In this document: positions 1-9,573 of the stretch, one piece after another | Numbering within the stretch: the stretch's first letter is position 1 | Layout: each line of letters begins with the position of its first letter | Assembly (NCBI RefSeq): GCF_024529955.1 | Contig: NZ_AP024854.1 | Span: 2,046,001-2,110,000, forward strand | Length of the DNA stretch: 64,000 nt | Source of the DNA: Photobacterium toruni | GTDB lineage: Bacteria; Pseudomonadota; Gammaproteobacteria; Enterobacterales; Vibrionaceae | Direction of reading: 5' to 3' | Position numbers and translations under genes: made by a program | The notes under the pieces: model-generated | Databases searched by the model: none | The model's input: the letters and a program-made list of their open reading frames with translations, nothing else | What the model was told of the DNA's origin: nothing

Positions 1-2293
1 GAATCATATGATAAACTTGAGCTGGCGTTGACGGCACAACCACTTGCATATTTTGTTCAGCACATAATTGTAAATAACGTTCAAGACGTGCAGATGAGTG
101 TTCCGGCCCCTGACCTTCATAACCATGTGGTAGTAGCATGGTTAAACCACACATACGTCCCCATTTTTGCTCACCTGAACTAATAAACTGGTCAACCACA
201 ACTTGAGCACCATTGGCAAAATCACCAAATTGCGCTTCCCAAATTGTTAACCCACTAGGCTCAGCGGTTGCATAACCATATTCAAACGCTAATACCGCTT
301 CTTCAGATAACACCGAATCAATCACTTCAAATGGCCCTTGACCATTATGAATATGAGTTAACGGAATATAGGTACTTGCATCTTCTTGGTTATGTAATAC
401 CGCATGTCGGTGAAAAAACGTACCGCGACCAGAGTCTTGACCTGTAATACGAATACGATGACCATCATCAACCAATGTTGCATACGCTAAATTTTCAGCC
501 ATGCCCCAATCAAAGGCTTTTTCACCGGCAAACATAGCGACACGATCGTTATAAATTTTTTGAACGCGACTGTGTAATTGATGACTGGCTGGATATTGAC
601 ATAAGCGACTACCTAGCTCCTGCAATCGTTGCTCGTCAACTTTACTCTTCCAGTCAACAGTCCAATCGTGACCTAAATATGGTGCCCAGTCGACCGAGTG
701 CAATTTCATTGGTCGCCACTCTTTAACCACACACTCACCACGATCTAATGCATCACGGTATTCATTCACTAAGCCTGTCGCAATATCTAACCCAAATGCA
801 CCAATTTCAGTTAAATAATCGGCATATAATTTACGGGGCGTCGGATGTTTTTTGATTTTTTGATACATCAATGGCTGCGTAGCATTGGGTTCATCGGCTT
901 CGTTATGGCCATGACGACGATAACAAACCAAATCAATCACAACATCACGCTTAAACTCATGACGATAATCAAATGCTAGTCGAGTCACAAACGCAACCGC
1001 TTGTGGATCATCAGCATTTACGTGGAAAATAGGTGCCTGTACCATTTTAGCAATATCAGTACAGTATTCTGTTGAGCGAGTATCTTGAGGATTTGACGTT
1101 GTGAAACCGACTTGATTATTGATAACAATACGAACCGTACCGCCAACACTATAACCTCGTGCTTGAGACATATTAAAGGTTTCAGCAACAACACCTTGCC
1201 CAGCGATAGCGGAGTCGCCATGAATGGTAATAGGCAACACTTTATCGCCAGTATCATCACCAAGGCGATCTTGACGAGCACGCACTGAACCAACAACAAC
1301 GGGGTTTACAATTTCAAGGTGTGATGGATTAAAAGCAAGCGCAAGATGCACATCACCACCAGGTGTTGCAAAATCAGCAGAGAAACCTTGATGGTATTTC
1401 ACATCCCCCGTTCCCCAGCTCTCGCCATGTTTACCAGCGAATTCGTCAAACAAATCTTGTGGCTTTTTCCCTAATACGTTAACTAACATATTTAAGCGAC
1501 CACGGTGAGCCATACCCACTACAACTTCACGTACACCTTGTGAGCCCGCGTGACGAATCAGCTCTTTCATCATTGGAATAAGAGCATCACCACCCTCTAA
1601 TGAAAAACGTTTTGCTCCTGGGAATTTTGCGCCTAAATAACGTTCAAGACCTTCCGCTGCCGTTAATTCATCAAGAAAGCATAATTGTTCATCAGCAGTA
1701 AACGAGCCCGTACCCATTACGGATTCAAGTCGCTGCTGAATCCAACGTTTTTCTTCCGTATCAGTAATATGCATATATTCAGCACCAATAGACCCACAAT
1801 AGGTCTTTTTAAGTGCCGCATATATTTCACTGAGTTTCATGGTCTCTTGACCAATCGCAAACGAACCAACATTAAAGGTTTCATTGAAATCATCGGCGGT
1901 TAGCGAGTGAAATTCTGGATCGAGATCTGCAACATGATCTCGTTGCCATAACTCTAATGGATCAAGATTGGCATTTTGATGACCACGAAAACGATAGGCA
2001 TTGATTAGCTGCAATACTTTTACTTGCTTAGCATCAACATCAGGATCATTAACAACTGCACTTAAAAAATGTGTTTCTTTTGCTAGACGTCTAAAGTAAT
2101 CACGTACACGAGAGTGAGGCTGCTCAATAACCATTTCATCAACAACAGGTAAGTTAACAAACACCTCTTGCCATTGGGTATCAACTGATTCTGGATCGCT
2201 AAGATACAACTCGTAAAGATCTTCTATATAAGTTGCGTTGGCGCCAGCTAAATGTGAAGACTCAAGCCATGCCTTCATAACGCTATTCTGCAT
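1..2293 (-). CDS. sucA: 2-oxoglutarate dehydrogenase E1 component (partial, C-terminus missing)
   Basis: E1 of the 2-oxoglutarate dehydrogenase complex decarboxylates 2-oxoglutarate with thiamine diphosphate in the TCA cycle. The reverse strand reads open from ATG at 2293 to the left edge and gives 764 residues. The family usually has about 930-940, so roughly the last 170 are outside the window. Visible family signatures are MAHRGRLNML near residue 260 and the cofactor-binding GDSAIAGQG near residue 356, with YRRHGHNEAD after it. The start follows AAGGGAA and the product begins MQNSVMKAWLESSHL, as in other SucA proteins. It lies 107 bases downstream of sdhB on the same strand, as in the enterobacterial sdhCDAB-sucABCD order. 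A small TCGGT/ACCGA hairpin in that gap has no T-run, so read-through from sdh is likely. Confidence 0.97.
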   Translation of the reverse strand, partial: MQNSVMKAWLESSHLAGANATYIEDLYELYLSDPESVDTQWQEVFVNLPVVDEMVIEQPHSRVRDYFRRLAKETHFLSAVVNDPDVDAKQVKVLQLINAYRFRGHQNANLDPLELWQRDHVADLDPEFHSLTADDFNETFNVGSFAIGQETMKLSEIYAALKKTYCGSIGAEYMHITDTEEKRWIQQRLESVMGTGSFTADEQLCFLDELTAAEGLERYLGAKFPGAKRFSLEGGDALIPMMKELIRHAGSQGVREVVVGMAHRGRLNMLVNVLGKKPQDLFDEFAGKHGESWGTGDVKYHQGFSADFATPGGDVHLALAFNPSHLEIVNPVVVGSVRARQDRLGDDTGDKVLPITIHGDSAIAGQGVVAETFNMSQARGYSVGGTVRIVINNQVGFTTSNPQDTRSTEYCTDIAKMVQAPIFHVNADDPQAVAFVTRLAFDYRHEFKRDVVIDLVCYRRHGHNEADEPNATQPLMYQKIKKHPTPRKLYADYLTEIGAFGLDIATGLVNEYRDALDRGECVVKEWRPMKLHSVDWAPYLGHDWTVDWKSKVDEQRLQELGSRLCQYPASHQLHSRVQKIYNDRVAMFAGEKAFDWGMAENLAYATLVDDGHRIRITGQDSGRGTFFHRHAVLHNQEDASTYIPLTHIHNGQGPFEVIDSVLSEEAVLAFEYGYATAEPSGLTIWEAQFGDFANGAQVVVDQFISSGEQKWGRMCGLTMLLPHGYEGQGPEHSSARLERYLQLCAEQNMQVVVPSTPAQVYHMI

Positions 2294-2400
2294 TATTTTC
2301 CCTTAACTACTGATTTATCGCCATTGGCATCGGTCTAATACCGAGCATTTTGGTTAGTGAGCTACACAAACAATATAAACGCACTAACATATCGATATTT

Positions 2401-3114
2401 TTAAACTGCTCGTTTAAGCAGCATTGATTTTATGTGTCCAATCGCTTTTGTCGGATTTAATCCCTTAGGACAAACATTTACACAGTTCATTATGCCATGA
2501 CAACGAAAAACACTAAATGCATCATCGAGATCCGATAATCGTTCATCGGTTGCAGTATCACGGCTATCAATTAACCATCGATAGGCCGCTAGTAAGCCGG
2601 CAGGGCCAATAAACTTATCAGGATTCCACCAAAAGGATGGACACGCAGTTGAACAACAAGCACACATAATACATTCGTATAGACCATCTAATTGCGCACG
2701 ATCTTCGGGTGCTTGTAGGTTTTCGCGTGCGGGCGGTATTGTCGCATCATCAATTAAAAAAGGCTTTACTTTTGAGTAGTTACTATAGAACTGTTCCATA
2801 TCAATAATCAAATCACGTATCATGGGCAACCCAGGTAACGGACGAATAATAATCGCACTAGAATTGATTAAAGCGGATAATGGCGTAATACACGCTAAGC
2901 CATTTTTACCATTCATGTTAATGCCATCTGATCCACACACTCCTTCACGGCAAGAGCGACGAAAAGATAAACTAGCATCTTGTTCTTTAAGTAAAATTAG
3001 AGCATCAAGTACCATCATATCTGAGCCATCAGGTACATCAAGCTGATAATCTTTCATATACGGAGCATCATCAACATCTGGATTGTAACGGTAAATTGAA
3101 AAATTCAGTTTCAT
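2401..3114 (-). CDS. sdhB: Succinate dehydrogenase iron-sulfur subunit
   Basis: SdhB carries electrons from the flavoprotein SdhA to the membrane quinone site through three iron-sulfur clusters. The product is 237 residues, about the usual length. The [2Fe-2S] motif SCREGVCGSDG is at residues 54-64. The second half has the two ferredoxin-like cysteine runs CIMCACCSTACP and CHGIMNCVNVCPKGLNP for the [4Fe-4S] and [3Fe-4S] clusters. The start has a good GGGAGA ribosome binding site. sdhA ends 15 bases upstream, so the two are co-transcribed. Confidence 0.98.
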   Translation of the reverse strand: MKLNFSIYRYNPDVDDAPYMKDYQLDVPDGSDMMVLDALILLKEQDASLSFRRSCREGVCGSDGINMNGKNGLACITPLSALINSSAIIIRPLPGLPMIRDLIIDMEQFYSNYSKVKPFLIDDATIPPARENLQAPEDRAQLDGLYECIMCACCSTACPSFWWNPDKFIGPAGLLAAYRWLIDSRDTATDERLSDLDDAFSVFRCHGIMNCVNVCPKGLNPTKAIGHIKSMLLKRAV

Positions 3115-3129
3115 CGTGGTGATCTCCCG

Positions 3130-4896
3130 TTAATAAACACGTGCTTTAGGTGGAAATGCTTCACGATGAATGGGTGTCATATTAACGTCACGCTTTGTCA
3201 TCGCTTCAGTTTCTGGATTATAGATAGAGTGGCATAACCAATTTGCATCATCACGATCAGGAAAATCAAATCGAGCATGAGCACCACGGCTTTCAGTACG
3301 ATAATTAGCAGCAATTGCTGTCGCCATTGCTGTTTCCATCAAATTATCTAGTTCTAAACACTCTATACGCTGAGTATTAAACTCGGTTGAAGTATCATCT
3401 AGCCGAGCATGCTGCAAACGTTCTCTAATCGCTTTAAGCTCTTCCAGTCCAGCAGCCATTGCCTCACCTTCTCTAAACACCGAGAAGTTATTTTGCATAC
3501 ACGCTTGTAGGTCTTTACGGATTTGAACCGGATCTTCACCTTCTTGAGTATTATTCCAGCGGTTAAGCCGTGCAAGAGAGGCTTCAATATCGGCTTCTGT
3601 CGAAGGAGTTGCATCAGCTTGAGCTAATAATGTTTTACCTAAATGCAACCCTGTCGCACGCCCAAAGACCACTAAATCAAGTAAGGAATTTCCGCCTAAA
3701 CGGTTAGCACCATGTACAGATACTGATGCAATTTCACCACAGGCAAACAAACCTTGAATTTCTTCATCAACACCCGCCGCATTTTGTTTCAATGCTTGGC
3801 CTGAGACTTGCGTTGGTACTCCCCCCATCATGTAATGACAGGTTGGAATGACTGGAATAGGCTCTTTAACAGGATCAATATGGGCAAATGTCCGTGATAA
3901 TTCACAAATACCCGGTAAGCGCGATTCAAGAACATCTTTCCCTAGATGATCGAGCTTTAACTTCAAATGGGGTCCCCATGGACCATCACAGCCACGGCCT
4001 TCGCGAATTTCAACCATCATCGAACGAGCAACAACATCACGTCCGGCTAAATCTTTGGCATTGGGTGCATAACGCTCCATAAAGCGTTCACCATCTTTGT
4101 TAAGTAAATAGCCCCCTTCGCCACGGCAACCTTCGGTAACTAATACACCAGCACCTGCAATACCCGTTGGATGGAATTGCCACATTTCCATATCTTGCAT
4201 CGGTACACCAGCACGTAGTGCCATACCAACACCATCACCCGTATTAATATGGGCATTGGTGGTCGATGCATAAATACGCCCAGCCCCACCTGTTGCTAAA
4301 ATCGTCGCTTTAGCTTTGAAATAGCATACTTCTCCCGTCTCCATACATAGTGCAGTACAACCTAAAATAGCACCCTCTGAATTTTTAACGAGATCAAGGG
4401 CATACCACTCCGAAAAAATAGTAGTGTGGTGTTTAATATTTTGTTGATAAAGCGTATGTAATAACGCATGACCCGTTCGATCTGCCGCTGCTGCTGTACG
4501 GGCTGCCTGTTCACCACCAAATTCTTTTGACTGACCACCAAATGGACGCTGATAAATACTGCCGTCATCAAATCGTGAGAATGGTAGCCCCATTTTTTCA
4601 AGCTCAATCACTGACTTAGGTCCATTTTCACACATATATTCAATCGCATTCTGATCACCAATATAATCAGAACCTTTAACGGTGTCGTACATATGCCATT
4701 GCCAATCATCAGGATGTGAATTACCTAATGCAACCGTAATCCCTCCCTGTGCAGATACGGTATGAGAGCGGGTAGGAAATACTTTTGACAACAAAGCACA
4801 TTTTAAGCCTTGTTCTGATATTTGTAGTGCGGCACGCATTCCAGCGCCACCAGCACCAATAACAACCGCATCAAATTCACGAATAGCAATACCCAC
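3130..4896 (-). CDS. sdhA: Succinate dehydrogenase flavoprotein subunit
   Basis: SdhA oxidises succinate to fumarate with covalently bound FAD at the cytoplasmic face of complex II. I chose the GTG start at 4896. It overlaps the sdhD stop codon (TAGTG) and gives 588 residues, the length of E. coli SdhA, beginning [20 protein letters not shown]. The reading frame stays open 25 codons further upstream, but that stretch is the sdhD coding region read in another frame. Visible motifs are the dinucleotide fold GAGGAGM, the FAD-attachment region SHTVSAQGG, the active-site HPTGIAGAG, and [19 protein letters not shown]. The overlapping stop/start suggests translational coupling to sdhD. Confidence 0.98.
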   Translation of the reverse strand: MGIAIREFDAVVIGAGGAGMRAALQISEQGLKCALLSKVFPTRSHTVSAQGGITVALGNSHPDDWQWHMYDTVKGSDYIGDQNAIEYMCENGPKSVIELEKMGLPFSRFDDGSIYQRPFGGQSKEFGGEQAARTAAAADRTGHALLHTLYQQNIKHHTTIFSEWYALDLVKNSEGAILGCTALCMETGEVCYFKAKATILATGGAGRIYASTTNAHINTGDGVGMALRAGVPMQDMEMWQFHPTGIAGAGVLVTEGCRGEGGYLLNKDGERFMERYAPNAKDLAGRDVVARSMMVEIREGRGCDGPWGPHLKLKLDHLGKDVLESRLPGICELSRTFAHIDPVKEPIPVIPTCHYMMGGVPTQVSGQALKQNAAGVDEEIQGLFACGEIASVSVHGANRLGGNSLLDLVVFGRATGLHLGKTLLAQADATPSTEADIEASLARLNRWNNTQEGEDPVQIRKDLQACMQNNFSVFREGEAMAAGLEELKAIRERLQHARLDDTSTEFNTQRIECLELDNLMETAMATAIAANYRTESRGAHARFDFPDRDDANWLCHSIYNPETEAMTKRDVNMTPIHREAFPPKARVY

Positions 4897-5243
4897 TACA
4901 CACCCCACACAATAAAGAAACCTGAAAATAGGTAAATAAATAAAATGGCAACAATAACAAATTGCAAACAAGCTCTTAATGCTGCTGGTTTAATGTAATC
5001 GGTAAGTACTTGCCATAAGCCAATCCACGCATGAATTAAAATAGATCCTAATGCCAATAAGGTAAAAACTTTCGTTGAGAGCTGTCCAAAAAAGGCTTGC
5101 CAAGAAACAAACGTTATTTCGGGACCAAAAGTAAAAAAGCCCACTAAATAAAGGGTATATAACGTTAAAATAATGGCGGTAACACGCACTAAGATAAAAT
5201 CATGTATACCATTACGCCCAACAGAAGAGATATTGGTTACCAT
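4896..5243 (-). CDS. sdhD: Succinate dehydrogenase membrane anchor subunit D
   Basis: SdhD is one of two hydrophobic subunits that anchor complex II and help form the heme b and ubiquinone sites. The product is 115 residues, the same length as E. coli SdhD, with three predicted membrane segments. The segment [21 protein letters not shown] carries the conserved His and the DY motif of the quinone/heme region. It overlaps sdhC by 7 bases at its start and touches the sdhA start at its stop, typical of a tightly coupled sdhCDA row. Confidence 0.95.
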   Translation of the reverse strand: MVTNISSVGRNGIHDFILVRVTAIILTLYTLYLVGFFTFGPEITFVSWQAFFGQLSTKVFTLLALGSILIHAWIGLWQVLTDYIKPAALRACLQFVIVAILFIYLFSGFFIVWGV

Positions 5244-5638
5244 ACTAATACTCCCGCAAATACAGATAATATTGCCACAATGACAAAACTCACTTTGGTA
5301 CTAGAAAGGCCGGTATCCATTTCTTCAAAATACCCCATATCCATCAATAAATGACGAACACCAAGTACAATGTGATAAAACAGCGCCGTTAATATTCCCC
5401 ATAATACAAATTTCACCAACCAACTTTCAGTCATACTGACCGCAGTAGCAAAACCGTCGGGAGAAGATAAGGACAAGTGTAGGAACCATAATAAAATGGC
5501 AATAGCGACGAACGTAATTACGCCGGATATTCGATGTAGAATTGACGCTATCGCTGTTAAAGGAAAGCGTATTGTTTGTAGGTCGAGGTTGACGGGTCTA
5601 GGCTTCTTTACTTTCACATTTTGCTCACTCAGCTTCAT
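5237..5638 (-). CDS. sdhC: Succinate dehydrogenase cytochrome b556 subunit C
   Basis: SdhC is the other membrane anchor of complex II. The product is 133 residues, a few more than the usual 129 or so. Clear family motifs are [13 protein letters not shown] near the N-terminus, SILHRISGV (quinone-site Ser and Arg) and the heme-ligand region [13 protein letters not shown]. Three membrane segments are evident. The ATG at 5638 has no good ribosome binding site. A GTG seven codons later would give a start closer to the E. coli protein, so the exact N-terminus is uncertain. It is the first gene of the sdh operon and is divergent from gltA. Confidence 0.95.
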   Translation of the reverse strand: MKLSEQNVKVKKPRPVNLDLQTIRFPLTAIASILHRISGVITFVAIAILLWFLHLSLSSPDGFATAVSMTESWLVKFVLWGILTALFYHIVLGVRHLLMDMGYFEEMDTGLSSTKVSFVIVAILSVFAGVLVW

Positions 5639-6026
5639 TAAAGCATTTTATTTTTATTAAAATCCTTGATTGTTTTTATAGTGAGCCATCAAAAAACAGT
5701 TAAAAAATGCTACGCCATCATTAAAAGCAAAGTGTTGAGCAATATAATCGCTTTGTCTTTCAACCGCATTCCTTACGCAGTCCATTAACAATATTTCATC
5801 TATATCACAACCAAATATCAACGTAACTATACCTAGCGTAACATTCAAAAACAAACTTAGTCACATGATATTACACATCAAGTTCACAAAAAACACACAA
5901 ACATAGAAAAGTTATTAACAAGCGCACATTGATGAACACAAAAATTGACAATTGGCTTACCTAGCGGTACAACAAATATACATCCGTTTCGGATTCAGGA
6001 TTCTACAAATAACAAAGGAGATTGTT
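5639..6026. promoter_or_regulatory. sdhC-gltA divergent promoter region
   Basis: This 388-base AT-rich stretch separates the divergent sdh operon and gltA and holds no convincing gene. An open frame on the minus strand at 5657-5854 has no family resemblance and I do not call it. The region must carry both promoters. In related bacteria this position integrates ArcA and CRP control of the TCA cycle, but I could not find an unambiguous copy of either site. Confidence 0.6.
5945..5973 (+). promoter_or_regulatory. Candidate sigma70 promoter of gltA
   Basis: A perfect -35 hexamer TTGACA (5945-5950) is followed after 17 bases by TACAAC (5968-5973), a 4-of-6 match to the -10 consensus. It would give a leader of about 45 bases before the gltA ATG at 6027, which has a strong AAGGAG site. 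Motif match only. Confidence 0.45.
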
Positions 6027-7316
6027 ATGGCAGATAAGAACGCTACTCTTCATATAGAAGGGAAAGCACCTATCGAACTGCCGATTATCGAGGGCTCAGA
6101 GGGCCAAGATGTAATCGATGTGCGAAAACTCGGCGCAAACGGTTTTTTTACATTTGATCCAGGTTTTCTAGCGACAGCCTCATGTGAATCTCAAATCACG
6201 TATATTGATGGCGATAAAGGAATTCTGTTACATCGTGGCTTTCCTATCGATCAATTAGCGAATAATGCTGATTACTTAGAAGTCTGTTACGTTCTGCTTT
6301 ATGGTGAAGTCCCTACACGCGCTGAGTATGAACAATTTCGTACCACCGTTACTCGTCACACCATGGTGCATGAGCAAATCGCAAGTTTCTTCCATGGTTT
6401 TCGTCGTGATGCCCACCCAATGGCAATTATGTGTGGTGTCGTCGGGGCTTTATCAGCGTTCTACCATGATTCATTAGATATCAATAATGATCTTCACCGT
6501 GAAATAACTGCATTTAGGTTGTTATCTAAAATGCCGACGTTGGCCTCAATGTGTCATAAATACACCACCGGTCAGCCTTTTATTTATCCTCGTAATGATC
6601 TTGATTACGCTGAAAACTTCCTGCATATGATGTTTGCGACACCATGTGAAGAATATGAAGTTAGCCCTGTTGTTTCACGTGCAATGGATAAAATTTTCAC
6701 CCTTCATGCTGATCACGAACAAAATGCATCAACCTCAACTGTTCGTTTAGCAGGCTCATCAGGTGCTAACCCATTTGCTTGTATTGCGGCTGGTATTGCT
6801 TCACTTTGGGGACCTGCCCACGGTGGTGCAAATGAAGCGTGCCTGAAAATGCTCGAGGAAATTGGTAGCGTAGAAAATATCCCTGAATTTATTGAACGCG
6901 CTAAAGATAAAGATGATCCATTCCGCTTAATGGGCTTTGGCCATCGGGTATATAAAAACTATGATCCACGAGCAACAGTGATGCGCGAAGCCTGCCACGA
7001 AGTGCTTGAAGAGCTGAAGATTGACGATCCATTGCTTGATGTTGCAATGGAACTTGAGCGTATTGCATTATCAGATGAATACTTTGTTAGTAAGAAGCTA
7101 TATCCAAATGTTGATTTCTACTCGGGTATTATTCTTAAAGCGATCGGTATTCCTGTCTCAATGTTTACGGTGATTTTTGCAATGTCACGTGTTATCGGCT
7201 GGATTGCACATTGGAATGAAATGCACAGCGATCCAACAAACCGAATTGGTCGTCCTCGTCAGCTTTATACCGGTTATTCACAACGAGAATTTAAACCTCT
7301 CCATGAACGTGAGTAA
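6027..7316 (+). CDS. gltA: Citrate synthase (type II)
   Basis: Condenses acetyl-CoA with oxaloacetate, the entry step of the TCA cycle. The product is 429 residues, close to the 427 of E. coli GltA, and begins [19 protein letters not shown]. The ATG at 6027 is preceded by AAGGAG at the right distance. The frame stays open upstream, but that part overlaps the inferred promoter. Active-site landmarks are visible: [11 protein letters not shown], the catalytic His in [15 protein letters not shown] near residue 305, and NVDFYSGI with the catalytic Asp. The Gram-negative type is a hexamer inhibited by NADH. It is monocistronic and followed by a short tandem repeat and a terminator. Confidence 0.98.
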   Translation: MADKNATLHIEGKAPIELPIIEGSEGQDVIDVRKLGANGFFTFDPGFLATASCESQITYIDGDKGILLHRGFPIDQLANNADYLEVCYVLLYGEVPTRAEYEQFRTTVTRHTMVHEQIASFFHGFRRDAHPMAIMCGVVGALSAFYHDSLDINNDLHREITAFRLLSKMPTLASMCHKYTTGQPFIYPRNDLDYAENFLHMMFATPCEEYEVSPVVSRAMDKIFTLHADHEQNASTSTVRLAGSSGANPFACIAAGIASLWGPAHGGANEACLKMLEEIGSVENIPEFIERAKDKDDPFRLMGFGHRVYKNYDPRATVMREACHEVLEELKIDDPLLDVAMELERIALSDEYFVSKKLYPNVDFYSGIILKAIGIPVSMFTVIFAMSRVIGWIAHWNEMHSDPTNRIGRPRQLYTGYSQREFKPLHERE

Positions 7317-7318
7317 CT

Positions 7319-7346
7319 GAGGTTCGAGGTTCGAGGTTCGAGGTTC
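7319..7346. repeat. Tandem repeat, four copies of GAGGTTC
   Basis: Four perfect head-to-tail copies of the heptamer GAGGTTC begin three bases after the gltA stop codon and run straight into the terminator. Nothing like it is seen elsewhere in the window. A perfect short repeat of this kind could vary in copy number between strains. Confidence 0.9.
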
Positions 7347-7383
7347 AAAAAAAAAGGTTGAGACTAAAGCTCAACCTTTTTTA
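7347..7383. terminator. Bidirectional terminator between gltA and the Nif3-like gene
   Basis: A hairpin with arms GGTTGAG and CTCAACC is flanked by an A-run on the left and a T-run on the right, so it can stop transcription from either side. The two flanking genes converge here. Confidence 0.85.
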
Positions 7384-7430
7384 CACTTAAAAAACAACAG
7401 TATAATTACCAATTTAATCAAGGTAATTAG

Positions 7431-8189
7431 TTACACTGGGTTATTGATATCAATAAATTCAACACTAAAACCCTGTTCTTTCGCTAGCCATTCACCAAGA
7501 GCTTTAACCCCATAACGTTCTGTCGCATGGTGCCCTGCAGCAAAATAATGAATACCTAATTCTCGCGCAATATGGGTTGTTCGTTCAGACACTTCACCAG
7601 AAATAAACGCATCACAACCTTGCGATACTGCAAGTTCAATATAGTCTTGACCACCACCAGAGCACCAACCGACTTTTTTGATTAGCGCAGGTGCATTGTC
7701 ACCAATATGTAAGGGCTCACGTTGCAATGCCATCGCAATACGTGCTGCAAATTCATCACCACTTAATGCGGTATCAAGCTCACCATAAATAGCAATCGAG
7801 CGCGGGTTATTAATTTCTAATCCCCCAATAATATCTAATCCTAACCGCTGTGCTAACTGAACGTTATTACCCACCTGCATATGAACATCAAGTGGTAGAT
7901 GATAGGCATAAAGATTAATTCCATTTTCAATCAGTGCCTTAATGCGGCGATATTTCATACCTCGAATTTCAGCCGCTTCGCCTTTCCAGAAGAAACCATG
8001 GTGAACAAGAATAGCATCTGCATGTTCTGTAATTGCACGATCAATCAATGCCTGACAAGCAGTAACACCAGTGATGACTTTAGTGATCTCAGCTTTACCT
8101 TCTACTTGTAACCCGTTAGGGCAATAATCTTTTATCAATTGTGGCGATAAAAAATCATTTAACAAGGCTTCTAATTTTAGATTATTCAT
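7431..8189 (-). CDS. ybgI: Nif3-like dinuclear metal centre hexameric protein (YbgI family)
   Basis: Member of the Nif3/YbgI family (once named GTP cyclohydrolase 1 type 2), a toroidal hexamer with a dinuclear metal site. Its exact cellular role is not settled. The product is 252 residues, near the 247 of E. coli YbgI. Metal-ligand motifs are visible: LVHHGFFWKGE near residue 62 and AGHHATERYGV near residue 217, with CSGGGQDYIE between them. It starts with ATG at 8189. It converges with gltA and sits downstream of ybfA on the same strand, separated from it by a terminator. Confidence 0.93.
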   Translation of the reverse strand: MNNLKLEALLNDFLSPQLIKDYCPNGLQVEGKAEITKVITGVTACQALIDRAITEHADAILVHHGFFWKGEAAEIRGMKYRRIKALIENGINLYAYHLPLDVHMQVGNNVQLAQRLGLDIIGGLEINNPRSIAIYGELDTALSGDEFAARIAMALQREPLHIGDNAPALIKKVGWCSGGGQDYIELAVSQGCDAFISGEVSERTTHIARELGIHYFAAGHHATERYGVKALGEWLAKEQGFSVEFIDINNPV

Positions 8190-8316
8190 TGCCCATCCTT
8201 TTTTAATAACGTTATGCTATTGGCTCAACAACATCTTATTCAAAAAATATCAGCCTTTAATGACAATCTCAATCAACAATATCAATAACTCACAGTACTT
8301 ATATTATTTAAAAGAC

Positions 8317-8343
8317 AAAAAAAGCCGCCATCGGCAGCTTTTC
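8317..8343 (-). terminator. Terminator downstream of ybfA
   Basis: On the minus strand the sequence forms a hairpin with arms close to AAAGC-GCC and GGC-GCTTTT around ATC, followed by a run of seven T. It lies 30 bases after the ybfA stop codon. Confidence 0.8.
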
Positions 8344-8373
8344 AATAACAAATCATCATACTAAATAGATTAA

Positions 8374-8577
8374 CTAACGACGTGGAATGCTATGTTCAAG
8401 TCGTGATAACCATAATGGTTTCGTGCTCGTCTGTGACCAACAACGGTACATATAACTTGTAAATCGTGTACGTTTATTAATAGGAATACAAAGCAGCACA
8501 GGAAAACAAACAAATCCTAATAAAACCGTATAAATACGACGAAAAATGATATTCGCCACTGAAAATTGAGTATACAT
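8374..8577 (-). CDS. ybfA: YbfA family small membrane protein (DUF2517)
   Basis: A 67-residue protein that aligns over its length with E. coli YbfA: FRRIYTVLLGFVCFPVLL (one membrane segment), then KRTRFTSYMYRCWSQTS and KPLWL, matching the FLRR, ARFYSYLHRVWSKTS and KPVW landmarks of the family. Function is unknown. The start has a strong AGGAG site six bases upstream. It is a stand-alone gene with its own terminator. Its conservation beside the seqA-pgm-ybfF-fldA-fur neighbourhood resembles the enterobacterial layout. Confidence 0.85.
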   Translation of the reverse strand: MYTQFSVANIIFRRIYTVLLGFVCFPVLLCIPINKRTRFTSYMYRCWSQTSTKPLWLSRLEHSIPRR

Positions 8578-8703
8578 TGCTAGCTCCTGCCTCTATAAAC
8601 CTATTGGTACTTTAATCCAATAAATGAAAGAATACTACAGAAACTAGGTCAATGATTAGTCAATAATGGTAAAGGAAACGTTTACTTGAAAGGATATGTC
8701 AAT

Positions 8704-9489
8704 ATGTTACAAAACCATGATATTAATCATCAAATAACGGCTGATTTTCATGCGTTATTAATGACACCTAATCTGGTTACCTATGGTGATTACAGTATCA
8801 GCGATCAATGGTTACAGCAATTTTCCAAAAATGCCATTATTCCGACTCATGTTAGTTATCATGGCAATGCTCGCTTAGGCTTTTATTATCAATGGTTATG
8901 GCAACAATTAATCATTCATCATCCTGATTACAGCCTTATTGGCGAGGAAATTCAGTTACAGTGGCAACATCAAACCGTTGGCGCTATTGATTTTTTAGTC
9001 CATAACCATAACAGTAATGAAATTGAACATTGGGAAGTCGCTATTAAATTTTATTTAAGCTTCCAACACCAATGGCCCGGCCCCAATGCTAATGACAATT
9101 TAGATAAAAAAATCAATCGAATGCGGGATCATCAACTCCAACTAACCACCCATCCAGCATTTGAGCCTCTCGATTATTCGCTACCAACACAGCATCGATT
9201 AATTATGCAAGGACGCTTATTTGATGCGTGGCCAGAGACTCAATCAGGCTCCTCTATGATAATAAACCCCACCAGCCTCAAAGGTCATTGGTGTTATTGT
9301 TCACAAGCATCAGCACTGACTTTACGCGCATTAGAAAAACGACAATGGATTGCGCCGCCCTCTTTTTCTCAATTAACAACAACACTTGACACCACGAATA
9401 TAATGGTTCCGACTCAAGCAGTCGATAATAATAATACCGTTTGGTTTATTGTGCCAAATCATTGGCCTCGGCATAATCGCGAGCAATAA
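8704..9489 (+). CDS. DUF1853 family protein
   Basis: A 261-residue soluble protein with the DUF1853 landmarks: RLGFYYQWLWQQL, then TVGAIDFLVH, then HWEVAIKFYLSF, WPGPNANDNLDKKINRMRDHQL, and LIMQGRLF. The spaced acidic residues with EVAIKFYL recall a nuclease-like fold, but that is inference and the biochemical role is unknown. I start it at ATG 8704, which has AAAGGA nine bases upstream. A TTG six codons earlier overlaps that site. It converges with pgm at a shared terminator. Confidence 0.85.
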   Translation: MLQNHDINHQITADFHALLMTPNLVTYGDYSISDQWLQQFSKNAIIPTHVSYHGNARLGFYYQWLWQQLIIHHPDYSLIGEEIQLQWQHQTVGAIDFLVHNHNSNEIEHWEVAIKFYLSFQHQWPGPNANDNLDKKINRMRDHQLQLTTHPAFEPLDYSLPTQHRLIMQGRLFDAWPETQSGSSMIINPTSLKGHWCYCSQASALTLRALEKRQWIAPPSFSQLTTTLDTTNIMVPTQAVDNNNTVWFIVPNHWPRHNREQ

Positions 9490-9542
9490 AAAAACGCCCT
9501 AATACTCTTTCAATAACGAAGAGAATAATTAGGGCGTTTTTT
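9488..9542. terminator. Bidirectional terminator between the DUF1853 gene and pgm
   Basis: A long hairpin with arms AAAACGCCCTAAT and ATTAGGGCGTTTT and an inner ACTCTT/GAAGAG stem. It has an A-run on the left and a T-run on the right and sits between two convergent genes. Confidence 0.9.
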
Positions 9543-9573
9543 CGAATGTATTATCTGTTATGGTGCTAAGTTA

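Noticed and set aside
1018-1903. Frames opposite or inside sucA (93 and 72 codons)
   Set aside because: They overlap an intact, strongly conserved SucA coding frame and match nothing.
5657-5854. 65-codon frame between sdhC and gltA
   Set aside because: It lies in the divergent promoter region, has no ribosome binding site and no recognisable features.
7319-7346. CRISPR-like array
   Set aside because: The repeats are 7-base units without spacers, and no cas genes are in the window.
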